From Scortum barcoo (taxonomy: Eukaryota > Chordata > Actinopteri > Centrarchiformes > Terapontidae), in NCBI GenBank assembly GCA_023238725.1, contig CM041535.1:20393230-20457229 (forward strand): a stretch of DNA of 64,000 nt, read 5' to 3'. The notes below the pieces were generated by a model. The model saw nothing but the letters and a program-made list of their open reading frames with translations. It had not been told where the DNA came from and searched no databases. Position numbers and translations under genes: made by a program. Below, piece by piece: positions 13,590-25,291 of this stretch (position 1 is its first letter; the number at the start of each line of letters is the position of its first letter).

Positions 13590-15440
13590 AGTGAGATATT
13601 GCTACAGGTGAGAAAGTGAACACACTTCATGGGTGGCAGAGGGCGAGCAAATCAAGACACGCCTGCGCTCATTTATGTTTGAAAACAATTCATCTGTCTC
13701 CTCTCATCGCCGCGTCACCTCAGGATGCGAGAGTGATTGACATGAGGGGAGAACTGCTTTGTTTTACTGCTGCTCAGACTTGACACATGCCGGAGAAACG
13801 GCTGACGCGAGGCTCCTTTACCCAACATATATTTAGTGTACTGCATGGTACTTTTCAACCCGAGGCAAACACGGTGGGATACAAAAATGTTAGCTATTTT
13901 TTTCCTGCGTGAACTTGTAAACGACATGAAAAACCTGCAAGAGGAAATGTATCATCTGGCCTGTGACAATGTTCGGTTTCATGCTCTTAAAATTGATTAC
14001 TGTCATTTTTCTTCTGGATCACAAGAGACAAGAGTAATACAAGAAATTTAATGAGCCCACGTCCCTGTCCAAGACATTACCTTGTCATCTGGATTCTTTG
14101 ATGGAAATGTTAAATATCCTGTGGCCCCTGACCTAAGAGAAAGTTTCTGATGGGCAACAGATGTGCTTTTATGGAAGCATGTTAGCCTTCATATGCGTGC
14201 AGGATTTTGCAGACCGTGATAAAAAGAGTCCAAAATTCTCTTTTTTCTCTCATTTCACTGAGCAGTGTTTTCTCATCCCTCTGTCCCTGGTGATTCTGGT
14301 GGCGTGTGTGTGTCCCATGCAGTGAAACAGGAGGCTAACAAAACCAAACCTGCTCGTCAATCACACCGTGGAGCTTCTTCACACAATGCTCTCATCCTGG
14401 TACACCCATGGAGATAGTACTGTTCGATGAGGCAGGGAAGAAAGGTAAAGATTCAAAACAGAGTGGCGCATTATCATCCCTGTTCCCCCAGGGGTTGATA
14501 ATTAGCAGGCACCGCGACTGTTGATAACACCAGAGTTGTCAGCTGCAGCAACACTTGAATCATTGCTTTTAACTACTGTTAAAGGAGCCAGAGGGGCAAA
14601 AAGGAAGCATAGCCCTTTGTGTTTTTTTAGTTGTGTAGGATTTAAATGAAAAAAGACAATCAACAGTTATTTTTAAACTAAAAGAATGGTGCTATATGTT
14701 TGGGGACTTCTCAGTGGGCATTTAGTCTAAAACCCTGTAATTATAACATGAATGTCTGAATCATTTTTGTTACAAACTCGTTAAACTTTTTTCCATTCCA
14801 GTTTTTAACCAAACAACAAATTAATTCAAAGTGCATCATGAGAGACTGTTTATCATGCAAATGATTTGGTTGTAAAGTTGCTGATTGGCACAATGGCCCC
14901 TTAGGCAACAGCATCCATTTGAGAGGCGAGTGAAAGACCTCTCTCTATCTGATAGATCTCTCTCTCTTTTTCTATGCTAAAACATCTCAGTGGAGGCCAG
15001 GCCTGCCTGGCCTCTTTGTCAGCAAATGTCACAGCTAATTATGACAGGCTCCTTGTTCCCTAACAAGTCAGCGTTGGTGCTGTTAGGTATGTTTGACTGG
15101 GTCCTGTAGATGAATTGGGCTCCAATGACCCCTGTGCTCTAAGGGGGTGCTGTATAAAGGTAATTGCTCCAATATCCTGAGCTGCAAGGATACATAGTGC
15201 TGACAAGTTGGTATTAGTCAAACATGTCGGTTCAGAGGGCGGCTCTGTGTTCTCCTGGCCTTCTGGTCAGCAGGTGTGAGTGTCTGGTGGGTGGATGTGT
15301 AATACTGATACTTATCACACAGGGATTTTTGGGTTTTGTAATGCGAAAGTTGTTTTATGTGCTTTGCTCATCTTTTGGGAGTAAATCTTGTGCAAAACTC
15401 TGACGACATCTGAAAGTGTTTCAAAATCAAAAGTACTCCT
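13590..15440 (+). other. Intergenic DNA, unique-looking
   Basis: No gene is seen. It includes a 22-bp palindrome at 14993-15014. Long stretches are free of low-complexity sequence, which leaves room for regulatory elements, but conservation cannot be judged from one genome. Confidence 0.5.
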
Positions 15441-15760
15441 TAAAAGTTTGATTCACACAAATTACCCAAAAAAAACACATCACCTCACTTACCCCTGGTA
15501 GTATCTCACTATGCAGATATTGTAGATTTTACTTACCCGGGCTTTAAGATGCTTAAATGCCACTGAGATTACCGCTACCATCACAGTACAGTGGATCTGA
15601 GTGCAGATTATATTTAAAAACAACAGCAACATGTCCTTGACAGTCAGACACCCTTGACACTTTCTTCAGCAAAAGTTTTTTCATTTAATTAAATTCTGTA
15701 GTGTTGTAGACACCACAAACACAAGTCTACTGACCTCCATTGTCTTCTGGTGCGACATCT
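15441..15760 (+). repeat. Dispersed teleost repeat, copy A
   Basis: The segment starts TTAAAAGTTTGATTCACAC and continues CACTTACCCCTGGTAGTATC. It aligns by eye with 46729-47040, sharing the order TTAAA, ATTCAC(A/C)C, AAATTAC, A-run, CTCACTTACCC, (A/C)AACAGCAACAT. The shared order in two distant places shows an interspersed family. The type is a teleost non-autonomous element I recognise but cannot name. Right boundary approximate. Confidence 0.65.
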
Positions 15761-18080
15761 CAAAACCTGGGCATGCAAATTCAAAACTACAACTAAGTGA
15801 GACAATGTTTTTCATACCGAACAGATGTTTTCAGTGAATGTGTGAGATGGACAACAAATACTGTACGTATGTTCCACTGGTACTAATCATTGTAATTAAA
15901 GTGTCACACTGCAGTGATATAAGGCCTATGCTATGATTAAATCAAAATGGCAGAGACATTATTTTCCTGATCCATGTGTTGAGGAGGTGCTGATCCACTC
16001 TGAACACGGCCCTGCCTTGGATTGCACTTTCTGGAAGTCTTTGTGATTGATGTTACATTTGGGGAAACGGGAGTGACCTCAGATCCCTGGATCGTATCAC
16101 TGGACAGGGCGCTGACTGATGACATCATATTTCATAAAGAACTAAGGAGAACATTCATGACATCACAACACAGGTGTTTGTTTGTGCATATATTGCGCAA
16201 ATTATATGAGCAGAATAGAGTCATATTTGCTCATGATGCTGTATCTTCATTATTCCACACAGTGTGCCAACACAAAATAATCAGATGTGATTACACTAAA
16301 CATTTTCTCCGAGGAAAAATACACCCTGAAGGTTTCCACCCCATAATTTCCAGAGGCTGTATTTTCATGCCTGTCTGTGATTATGCATGTGAGAATGTGA
16401 GTCCTTCTGCTGCTACATGTGTTTAGGTAGGCGCATGCATTCAAACATGAGTCTGTGCCGTATGTCATCGTAACGACTCTGCGCGCGAGTGTGTTTCCTG
16501 ACAGTTGTGCGTGCACCCATTTGCGCACAGCTCTGAAATAAGATGCAAGTTCACCACGAGCTTCTATGTGTCCTTCATGCCTTCCATTAAAAAAAGACAA
16601 ATTAAGAACATGAGAAGGAAATGGTCTATCTCAGTGACTGAGTGAGATATCTGGAGAGGGAGGATTACTGTGGCGTCAGAGGGATATGAAACGTTCATTC
16701 TCACGTTCATGCAGGCAGTCAGGAATGTATGACTGACACAATGGGGCCGGGATTCACTAATAAATACACATAAAACGGCATTATTGTGTCGGAGTTTGAT
16801 GTTTGTAATAGCACCTCTGAGAAGAAAACGCACTGTACATGAAAACGCATGGCCTGCAGCTGGAAACATTCTTGCATATGCAATGTGCATAACAAATACC
16901 TACTCATAAATACCGCAGGGCAAATCTCTTTGTCAATAGCCTGTCAGTGGTGCTCTCCATGGCAATTGTATTTCTCATTATCAGGTATTCCTGTTGGGAG
17001 GAAATGATCTTAATTTGATCAGCGTCATAAGCCCTCTTGCAAGCTTGGATCTCTGCTTATCCTTTTATGTGCGGAATTACAAATGGCCCGATTAGAAAAC
17101 TTTCCATAATGGCAGTGAGAATTAGCAGGCTAAGCATACACTAATGCTATTGTAGCCTCATCAATGATGTATAGTCGAGCTCTTCAATGGTGGCCTTTTC
17201 CACAGAGCAACACCCGCCAGAGGATGAGAGAGACGGAAAGACAGAAGCAGAGAAAGTACAGTTTGAAAAGAGAATCAACTGGTATTAATAAGAGATTAAT
17301 GTTCGTTGGCTTGAACTGACACACAGCACTATTATTCTGCTCCTTTGCTTTGAACAAGTCTGGCTATTAGCTTTGTCCTGGGCCTATGAATCTATATTTC
17401 CTTTCGACAGAAGAGTCATAAAGGGACAGTGGAACATCAATTTCTTCCTGAGACTTCAAAGAGAGATGTGGGGCCCCATAGAGCCGAATGACTGCTGCAT
17501 TGCATACTGTAGCCAGGGATATCAAAGGCTTTTTTTTACATTCATTGCTATAATGAAAGAGCAGAGAGAGTACAAAAGAGGACTCGATAGTTGCCCACCC
17601 TCTCTCCTCCCAGCTTTTTGGTCATGATTGTATGTAAGTATTACTCAGAGTTGAGGATAGCCTCTCCAAATTGAGGCCCTTATTGCAGAAGCCAGCTGAA
17701 GCACCATTCACATTAGGGAAGGGACAATGTGCTCATAATATCTATATCAGCGGTGTCCTGTCTTAATTCACTTTTATTACATCCATTCATAATGCTCTCA
17801 TAATGATGAGATGGATCCCAGCCAAGGGATTTTCACTGTGTCACCTTTATTATCGCACACTGTGATTTGTCATTTGCTCCTCTACAGGTCCCTGTAATGA
17901 GGATAAGTTAGACTTCTCTGAATTAGATCTAAGGATAAAATGCCACCATGCAATGTATTCTTTATCATTAACCCTGTATTTGCTCAGTGGAAGTAATACA
18001 CTTAAGGGTTATAAATGGAAAGGGGTTGGTTTAAAACAACAAGAAGAAAAAGTAACTTAATACAGTTGTGGCAAATATAA
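15760..18080 (+). other. Intergenic DNA with possible conserved noncoding segments
   Basis: A 134-codon frame at 16022-16426 opens on TTG rather than ATG and resembles nothing known. The segments 16905-17160 and 17640-18000 are AT-rich, free of low-complexity repeats and studded with TAAT/ATTA cores, as developmental enhancers often are. Conservation is untested. Confidence 0.45.
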
Positions 18081-18125
18081 CCCTTAAATTTTGAGCACAC
18101 ACCCATATACACACGCAGGAGAGCT

Positions 18126-18350
18126 CACAACACGTACAATGCGTCTGCATGCACGTGTGCACACACACACACGCACTTTACACACACACACACACACACA
18201 CACAGGGACACACACACAGAGCACAGTGTCTGCAACACATACAAAGTGTCTGCATGGACACACACACAAACACACACGCACACACACACAGGACAGCAGA
18301 CAACACATACATAGTGTACGCATGAGCACACGTATACACACACACACACA
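18126..18350 (+). repeat. CA-rich minisatellite with three interspersed units
   Basis: A unit of the form AACAC(G/A)TACA followed by GT(C/A)(T/C)GCAT occurs three times, beginning near 18129, 18234 and 18302, with (CA)n spacers of unequal length between. The array keeps several frames open on both strands, so the His/Thr-rich and Cys/Val-rich ORFs here are artefacts. Confidence 0.8.
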
Positions 18351-19050
18351 GTAATGCACTTCTCAGCGAAGTAGGGAAAACACACAGCACACAGCTGGAG
18401 CTGATGTCATTAGTGTGCCGTGTGATAAAATATTGCACAACACAATGCATCAAACATAGACATAAGGAAACAAACCACATTGTTGCGGGCCAAATAAACA
18501 TTTATACTACTGGGGCAGGGGGCTGTTTGTGGTTTTTGTCTGTGTGTGTGACTGAGCCTTCATTCGTTTAACTGTGGACAGAATGGAAGAAAAAAAAACA
18601 GACAGCGTTACTGCAAGGCTGCTGAAAAACTGGGTGTAGGTCAGACATAAAACAGCTGTTTTCACACCAGCATTGGCTGATAACGTCCCGCTGAAGAATG
18701 AAGGATGTTCTTATTAATTCTTTATCAGCTGATGGTATGTCCCAAAGCCCTGGAGAAACACGCCTGTGTGGACATTCTCATTCATCCAAGAGCGGAAAAC
18801 TACTTTTTGGAATATTTATTTTGTGATCCAAGATAAGCCCCAAGACTTTAAAAGCAGAACTCTCTCTGAGACGCATATGATTGATCTTACATACACAGAT
18901 ATGTGGTATGTAGGTACATAAGGCTCCCACATACATTACACATGCAGTCTTGCTTTGCATACTTGTGAGGACCTCTAATGGGCTTTCCTTGGTGAAGGCA
19001 AAGAATTGATGTACAATTTGAGGGACTGGGGGTAGGAAATGGGTAGACAT

Positions 19051-19157
19051 TATGGGAAATACGCTTATTCACTTTGTTGTAGGAAGTTGAAAAAAATCGA
19101 TACCACTTTCACGTCTGTACAGTAAGCACAAACACTTGAAACAGAGAGAAACAGTTA
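19051..19157 (+). repeat. Teleost interspersed repeat, left arm of inverted pair
   Basis: The order GGGAAATACGCTTATTCAC, then ATCGATACCACTTTCACG, then GAAACAGAGAGAAACAG matches a very common teleost repeat type. The right arm carries the same motifs in reverse. Confidence 0.65.
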
Positions 19158-19181
19158 ACATTGCAACAAGTAACAACATCG

Positions 19182-19252
19182 GCTGTTTCCTCTGTTTCCT
19201 GTCCCGTATCGGATTGATCTTCTCATCAGACTCATCAGGCAAGAATTTTGAA
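19182..19252 (-). repeat. Teleost interspersed repeat, right arm of inverted pair
   Basis: On the minus strand it reads TTCTTGCC, then GATGAGAAGATCAATCCGAT, then GAAACAGAGGAAACAG, the same motif order as the left arm. Only about 25 bp separate the arms. Confidence 0.6.
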
Positions 19253-19254
19253 AT

Positions 19255-22130
19255 ATTTTTTAAGCCCTAAATGTAATTCGTCACCCTTTCGTGTCTCATT
19301 AAAAGTTAACCATAACAGTTATACTACACTTTCTATCTAAACTTTGTCCAAACTGGCTTCACTGGTTGTTTGTTGTTCAAATTGTGCAAGTTTGACACTT
19401 GTGACCACAGTTTGCACTCCTTTACAAGCAATGTTGGTTTATTTTAACCACACTGATGGCCTTTCTCAAACTTTATCCAAGTAATTTTAGTTGCCTAAAT
19501 GTAACAAAACCTTAATCCAGGAAAGGGTGGATTGGAAAACGCTCACATTGTCTTAACAGTCACTGGAGCTATTATGTTGTTTAGATAAAAGGTCTTGTTC
19601 AAATTCTTGTGCAATCCTTTGAGAAAAGGCTACATTTTCCTTATCTTTCTGTCCTTGTGAGGATATGTGGCCTCGTAGGTGTAACCACACAAGAACAAAC
19701 ACACAAACTCTCTCTTCATCGCTCTCTCCTTTTCTCTCGCACCCGCACAAACACAGGCGAGCCATCGCCACGCTGGGTCCCTGCTCTCCCTCCATGAACA
19801 GAAGGACCTTGGCTGTCCCTATTGAAAACCTGATTCCTCATTGAATAGGAAGCCCTTGTCCTTACATCACTTTGTCTACTGCGCTGATGGTGTACTAATG
19901 GCAACATCAGTCCCCATCTGGTGTCCATCATTTGGATTCAGGGCAGGGCCCGTCCCAGCAGATACATCCGATTACTCCCTCTCATCGATTTGTGCTGGCT
20001 CGTCATGACTTAGTCAACCCAAGGTGTCTCTTCTATGACATGCTGTCTCCCTGTGATTTAGTTTGCCAATGCTCTAAGTGCATTGAGTGTGACAATAAAA
20101 TCTTTAATCTAATATGCATCCTAAAGAGGGAGGCGGCGGGGAATTAAGAGGGAGTGAGGGAGCGAGATGGAGAAGGGAGGTAATGTTCTGGATGAGCTCA
20201 GATGTAATGAGAAAGGTTTGTGTCAAGTTTATGAATATACAGGATAGAGACGCAGAGGTCCTGAATGCCGCACTTGCTTTTTCATCCTGACTGGTGGATG
20301 TGCGGCCTCAGGTGTGGCATCTTAGTTATCAAATGACAGAGCCACACGCGTGACAAGTGCTTATTTTTAACTCTTTGAGGAACCCATCTCCTCTCCCATA
20401 AAGGAGAAATGTGATTATTATCCTCCGAAATAGCCGAAAACATTTCACATCTGTGCTCTGAAAAGGTGAAATCCCATTTTCTGCTCATAAGTAACCCAGC
20501 ATAATCTGCGTTCCCAGTTTGAGGCGTGCGATAGTGGGAACGGGGGTTAAAGGGCACAATGCATGCATGGCGCTCTCAGTAATTCTGGCTGACAACGATC
20601 CCATTGCCTGGCCTTGTGAGAGAGCATCATATTTATGGATGTGTGAGCTGTATATCAATGAGATTTGGTGCTACACTGTCTGAAGAGATCATTACATAGA
20701 TCTCTGGCATTCTGCTCAATCTGCTGTATCCCGAATGCTGCTCCGCGTCTCAGTAAACAGACATAACATTAAGGGAATGCTATGCCATGCAATACATACA
20801 GTGGTAATGTACTGTAAAACCAAGGGGATACTTTATAGAAATTTGATGATGAGGGAGGATGATTTTAAAGGTGTCTTGAGAGCAGATTTAATGCTTCCTT
20901 TTTATGGTTTATGGTATTAAAAGCAAGCCATTATACCTGTAAGGTGCCACTTTGTCTGTATCCACTCAGTAGTTTAGTTTTATATGTCTTTTGATGTAAG
21001 GACATCTCATTGGCTGATTCATGGATTCACTTCTAATGGATACAATAGATCCAGATTCAGAAAAGGTGATTAGATTGTACGCTCAGCTATAATGAATGCT
21101 TTGCCAAATGGTATGACTTTTTTATTTTTTCCCACCACTGTCACACACTCTAATTGACAGGTATTTTCAAGAGAACTCGTTCAAAGGATCCTTTTCGCTT
21201 TTCATGTCGGATAATTGCCTGTTGGCATGCCTGACCCGTCAGGTTGACACCAGACGTACTGAGTCGCATTCTCACATCTTTTTAATGAGTCCGTGTTATG
21301 ATGCAGTCTCTAATTGTCCCGTTGGCAAAAGAACAATAACACTGAAAAAAAAAGGGGGGTACGAACCACCCAGCCAGTCAGCCTTCCCATCTCACCCTGC
21401 CATGACCCTGACTGTGTGAGCGTACAGATTACTGTGTGTGAGAGGAGGAAAATCTCGGGCTCGACGCCAGACACTTGTCATTTTGGCCAAAATGACTCCA
21501 ATATATCAAACTGAAGCTCTCGATGAAACCAGTTATGCTGTATCAAAAACACATTACGAGAATCATGACCAAAATTGAATTGGACAATAAAATCCTAAAG
21601 TGAAATAGTTTTTTAGTGGGAAAGCCATGGCTCTGCGGAAAAATGAAAGGATGTTTTGTGTGCATAAGATGTAAATGCATACAATTTATGAGGGAGGGGA
21701 AGAAAGAGAGCAGATAGAGAAGTAAAAAAACAGAGAAACAGAGAGGAGAAATAAAAGCCTGTGCATGAAAGAACCAAATTTCCTTCCATCTGATAAAAAA
21801 AAAGAAAGAAAAACATCACCTGATCACTGATATCCATGTTAGTATTGTTTTCCTCCTCATTAATCAATCAAATGGAAAAATAAAACCAGCTTTTGGAAAA
21901 TAGAGTTCATGCCATCTTTGCACCACTCTGCTGGAGTGTGTGGATCGGGGCGAGGGAAGAAAATAGGCCCGCGTGAGAAGTAATCAACGCGGCCCACTAT
22001 GATAGTGAGTGCAGGTTAAGAAGGGGATGGGGAGGGAAGGCTCTGTTTCTATACCGGAGAAAATGAAAGCAGCTGGGGGTGCACGCTGCGCGCCCTACTC
22101 AGTCATATATGCTTGTTATCAGAGTGTGTT
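19255..22130 (+). other. Intergenic DNA, no gene seen
   Basis: Largely unique-looking sequence, with a short (CA)-flanked patch near 19690-19755. The part at 20540-20720 is AT-rich with few repeats and could be regulatory. No exon is recognisable. Confidence 0.5.
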
Positions 22131-22132
22131 TT

Positions 22133-22136
<4 letters not shown>

Positions 22137-22193
<57 letters not shown>
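22137..22193 (+). repeat. (GT)n(GA)n compound microsatellite, first of two
   Basis: GT repeats at 22137-22170 pass directly into GA repeats at 22171-22193. A second array with the same junction lies at 22322-22352. Confidence 0.92.
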
Positions 22194-22321
22194 CAGGACG
22201 CAGCAGGAGAGGAATGCAGTCATGGCTGTAAAGTGGGTGTGAAAACAGCTATGTTCACTGACCTCCAAGCTGACCTCCCCACCCCTCCTCCCCTGGTAGT
22301 TGAAAGTGTCCTCAGTGTGTT

Positions 22322-22352
<31 letters not shown>
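22322..22352 (+). repeat. (GT)n(GA)n compound microsatellite, second of two
   Basis: The same GT-to-GA junction as the array about 180 bp upstream, which suggests a local duplication or a shared origin. Confidence 0.9.
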
Positions 22353-22353
<1 letters not shown>

Positions 22354-22464
22354 TGTGCGCTTTGCAAAAAAATGCTTGAGAAAATTTTTATAATAGCTGA
22401 TGCCAGAGTTTGTGTGGAGGAAATGGTATTTGTCTGTTTGCAGTGTGAGTGCTTGCCTTGCATT

Positions 22465-22502
22465 TGTGTGTCTGTGTGTGTGTGTGTGTGTGTGAGTGTG
22501 TG
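22465..22502 (+). repeat. (GT)n microsatellite
   Basis: A slightly interrupted GT array, third in the cluster upstream of the promoter block. Confidence 0.88.
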
Positions 22503-22669
22503 TTGATAGCTGTGTAAGTGAATGGCCCTGAGTTTATGATAGTACACAGGAAGAGGTCAAGAGGATTATCTTAAAATATTAGCTGGCCTCTCACCTCATC
22601 CTCCCGCTCCCTGTCTCTCCTCTGCCCCCCCCCCCTTGTATCCTTGAAGGCGAACAGTAGCACCTGTTG

Positions 22670-22697
22670 CACACACACACACACACACACACACACA
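22670..22697 (+). repeat. (CA)n microsatellite
   Basis: A pure CA array in opposite sense to the GT arrays upstream. A run of C lies at 22625-22635. Confidence 0.9.
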
Positions 22698-22699
22698 GT

Positions 22700-23880
22700 G
22701 CAGCGGGCCTTTAGGATTAACTGCATCTGATTTTCTTGACTTTACAAGGATGAAAATTTTCATGTAGCATTCTTGGTCTTTCCCCTTTTCATTTACTGAG
22801 AAAAAAAATAAGGAAAAAAACTTCACTTACCTCTTTTTTTTTCGGTTTTGTGCCTGTACATATTTTATTCCTTTTATCATTTTACTCTACATATCATTTT
22901 TATATATTTCTATTTCGGCCCCCACTACTTTTTACTTGCTTTTTTCCACACACTCTTTTCTGCCTCTGCTTGGACTGTGATGTTGCTCTACGTGACATGT
23001 GCGCAGAGGAGGAAATTTAAAGGCCTCAGTGAGTTCACGTCCCTTTTGAAAAAATCTGTCATACCTAATCCCTCACTTTTACCACACAAACACACACACA
23101 CACGCACATACATATCGGAAAAAAACACACATGCGCAGGATTATTCCACCTAAATTTTTTAAACATACCATGAGGCCGGCTCACTGTAAATTCAGTCAGA
23201 CCTTCTGCGCGCTGCATCCGTATGAATTCATGTTACACTTATTTTCGTTTCGATTTCCAACCCGCATTCAGGCCTGCTGCTCGTTTTCTAAAGTTTCATA
23301 AATCCTCCTCCTGAGCACTTGTTTGATTTAAGGCGACGACAGACGCGGTTCCCCCGGCGCACTCGAACTTGGATTTGCCCCCCCTCCCGTCCCCAAACCC
23401 TACATCCAACACCTCCACCACCACCCTCTCCACCCAACCTCCCCCCTCACCCCGTCTGAGTCAGCTATCCCTCCTGCTCGCCACTGCGGGGCGTCTGGGC
23501 GCTGGATCCCCTCCTCCGCAACAGGCTGCCCCCCCACCTCCATCTCATCCACCCGGAGCCCCCCAACCACCCCCATCTGCCATCCCTCAGCGTCGCACCG
23601 TCACGCCTCTCTGTCTCCACAAACCTGTGGGGTGAGACTGAGTGACTGCATCTCTCACAGTTATAGATGAAATATGAAGAGAGATTCCTTTCGGATTAGT
23701 GGAGAAAAATTAGAAACGAAACAGGCCAAATGCAACTTTTCCTAATTTCTCTTATAACACATTATCTTCTTAACTAATATTAAGATTGAGAAAATATTAT
23801 TAATCAGACTGTGTTAACAAAGGTCACTTTGTTATTTAAAAAAATAAAACACATTTGAATTGAGTTCAGATGAAGTAACT
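22700..23880 (+). other. Transition from AT-rich DNA to GC-rich promoter block
   Basis: The AT-rich part (22800-22960) gives way to C-rich sequence at 23370-23620. This encodes an open proline-rich frame (23369-23635) that begins with TTG, not ATG, and looks like a composition artefact. 23640-23860 is AT-rich again. Confidence 0.55.
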
Positions 23881-24138
23881 GGAGTCCGCGCTCCTCTTTG
23901 CTCCGCTGCGTCCTGCGCGCATGTAATTAAATAGCGCGGCGCACACTTATCGCTCGGATCTGACAGATGATCTAAAAGCGGTCCCTGTCCTGCGCACAAC
24001 CACCCCCCTACCCCCCCCACCCATCCCCTCCCCTCCGTCCCCTTCCAGCTCTACCTCTCTGTAAATTGAATTAGCTCGGTTTTGGGCTGAGGGAGGGGCT
24101 TGGCTTTGTTCGAGCGACGCCCATTCAAATCATTTCAG

Positions 24139-24147
24139 GCCAATGGG
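24139..24147 (+). promoter_or_regulatory. CCAAT box (NF-Y-type)
   Basis: GCCAATGGG matches the extended NF-Y CCAAT consensus and sits inside the CpG-rich block. A KLF/Sp-like GGGAGGGGCTTGG lies about 45 bp upstream. It is about 1.27 kb before the start codon, so it would serve the promoter only if the leader is long. The motif is seen; its function is inferred. Confidence 0.4.
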
Positions 24148-24361
24148 ACTGTCCCCCGCTCCGCCGTAACCAAACCCACTCCCTCAGTCGGCGTCTGGAG
24201 CTCGCCTGCCTTTGCTCTCACCTTCCTGCGTGTCCCGGCGTTTCAACCACCCCCCCCCAAACCCCCCTCTCAAGAAAAAAAAAGCAGGAGAAGACGGAGG
24301 GAGGCTGCACGGCGTGCGCACGGGAGAGCGCGAGCTTTTCTTCATTCCTGCACGTCGCGCC

Positions 24362-24376
24362 ATGGCTCACATATGA
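24362..24376 (+). other. uORF of 4 codons in strong start context
   Basis: ATGGCTCACATATGA follows GCGCC, giving C at -3 and G at +4 (the GCCATGG context). It encodes four residues and then stops. It matters only if transcription starts upstream of this point. Confidence 0.35.
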
Positions 24377-24609
24377 GCAGGGACACTTTGGGATGCGGAC
24401 ATAAACACGCGTTTCCGCGGAGAGAAGAAGCGCACGAGAAAACGCAACGCCGCCCGTCCTCTCCCCGACACCGAGAAGGACTCCTCCCCGCCTCGGCCGT
24501 GACACCTCCGGTAAAACGCCGAGAGAGGATAACTGTCTTTTTTTTAATATTATTTTTTTATTAATATTATTACGCTGGAGGCGAAAGACCGAGTCCAACA
24601 TCACCGTTC

Positions 24610-24639
24610 ATGTGCCGCTGGCTGACTGTATGGCTTTAA
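24610..24639 (+). other. uORF of 9 codons
   Basis: The frame opens with ATG TGC CGC TGG and closes at TAA 24637-24639. The start context is weak (TTCATGT). It overlaps the next uORF in another frame. Confidence 0.35.
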
Positions 24640-24668
24640 AAAGTTGCCTGGAGAACATGGACATCTGA
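24630..24668 (+). other. uORF of 12 codons
   Basis: This frame encodes MALKSCLENMDI and closes at TGA 24666-24668. G at +4 helps the start context. It overlaps the 9-codon uORF. Confidence 0.35.
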
Positions 24669-25173
24669 CGTGCGCCACACGGCGTCATTGGACACATTAA
24701 ACACCCCTTCTCTCTCTTCCCTCTCTCTCTCTCTATCTGTGTGTGTGTTTCTTTCCCCCTCTCTTCTCTCCATCACGTCTTGCACTGGCTGATCCCCTCT
24801 GGGTTTGGAGTAAGACGAAGTGCTCGGCAGTTGTCATTTGCTACATCCCCGCATAAACGTGGTAGTGGGGGGGGGAGACATCAACGCACCGCAGAAGACA
24901 CTGCCTGTTGTGCCGCCGCGCACTGGTGTGTGTGTGTGTCTCCCTGTCTGTGCACTGGTGGTGGGGATTAACAAATATATACCGAGAGCCCACCGCGGAT
25001 CCGTCAGAGCTGCACAGCCCTCTCTGAAATAAAGCCTGTGATTCTTCCGGACCTGACCCGCATCATCATCACCAGAGAGAGAAAACACGGTGACGCGCTG
25101 CTTTTGTAACTTTGCGTCTCTCCGTCAACCTGAACAAGTGTCATCTCCACACACACACACACACCTCCGCTGA

Positions 25174-25272
25174 ATGGTCGCACTCCCTCCGCGTCTCTCT
25201 CTCTCTTTTAACGTTTGTGCGCCTTTGCGTTTTGTTTGTTTTCACCCCTCAAAAAATCCCCCCTGCGCCTGA
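25174..25272 (+). other. uORF of 32 codons
   Basis: ATG with G at +4 begins this frame, which closes at TGA 25270-25272, 140 nt before the ephrin start. It lies closest to the main start of all the longer uORFs, so it is the likeliest to be within the real leader. Its product is low-complexity and not recognisable. Confidence 0.4.
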
Positions 25273-25285
25273 CGCACACGGCCAC

Positions 25286-25291
25286 ATGTGA
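25286..25291 (+). other. Start-stop element ATGTGA
   Basis: An ATG is followed directly by TGA, with A at -3 (CACATGTGA counts CCA before ATG). Minimal start-stop uORFs are known to hold initiating ribosomes and reduce downstream translation. This is the last ATG before the ephrin start, 122 nt upstream of it. Confidence 0.4.

Noticed and set aside
16022..16426. 134-codon ORF with fairly balanced composition
   Set aside because: TTG start, no homologue recognised, overlapped by an opposite-strand frame of similar length.
18084..18501. Overlapping Cys/Val- and His/Thr-rich ORFs
   Set aside because: Direct translations of the CA/GT minisatellite in several frames.
23369..23635. Proline-rich 88-codon ORF as an upstream exon
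   Set aside because: TTG start and C-rich composition; no family recognised and no clear splice context.
24100..24564. 154-codon ORF in the promoter block
   Set aside because: It begins with TTG, is Arg/Pro-rich from GC content and ends in a T-run. It lies in the presumed promoter and leader.
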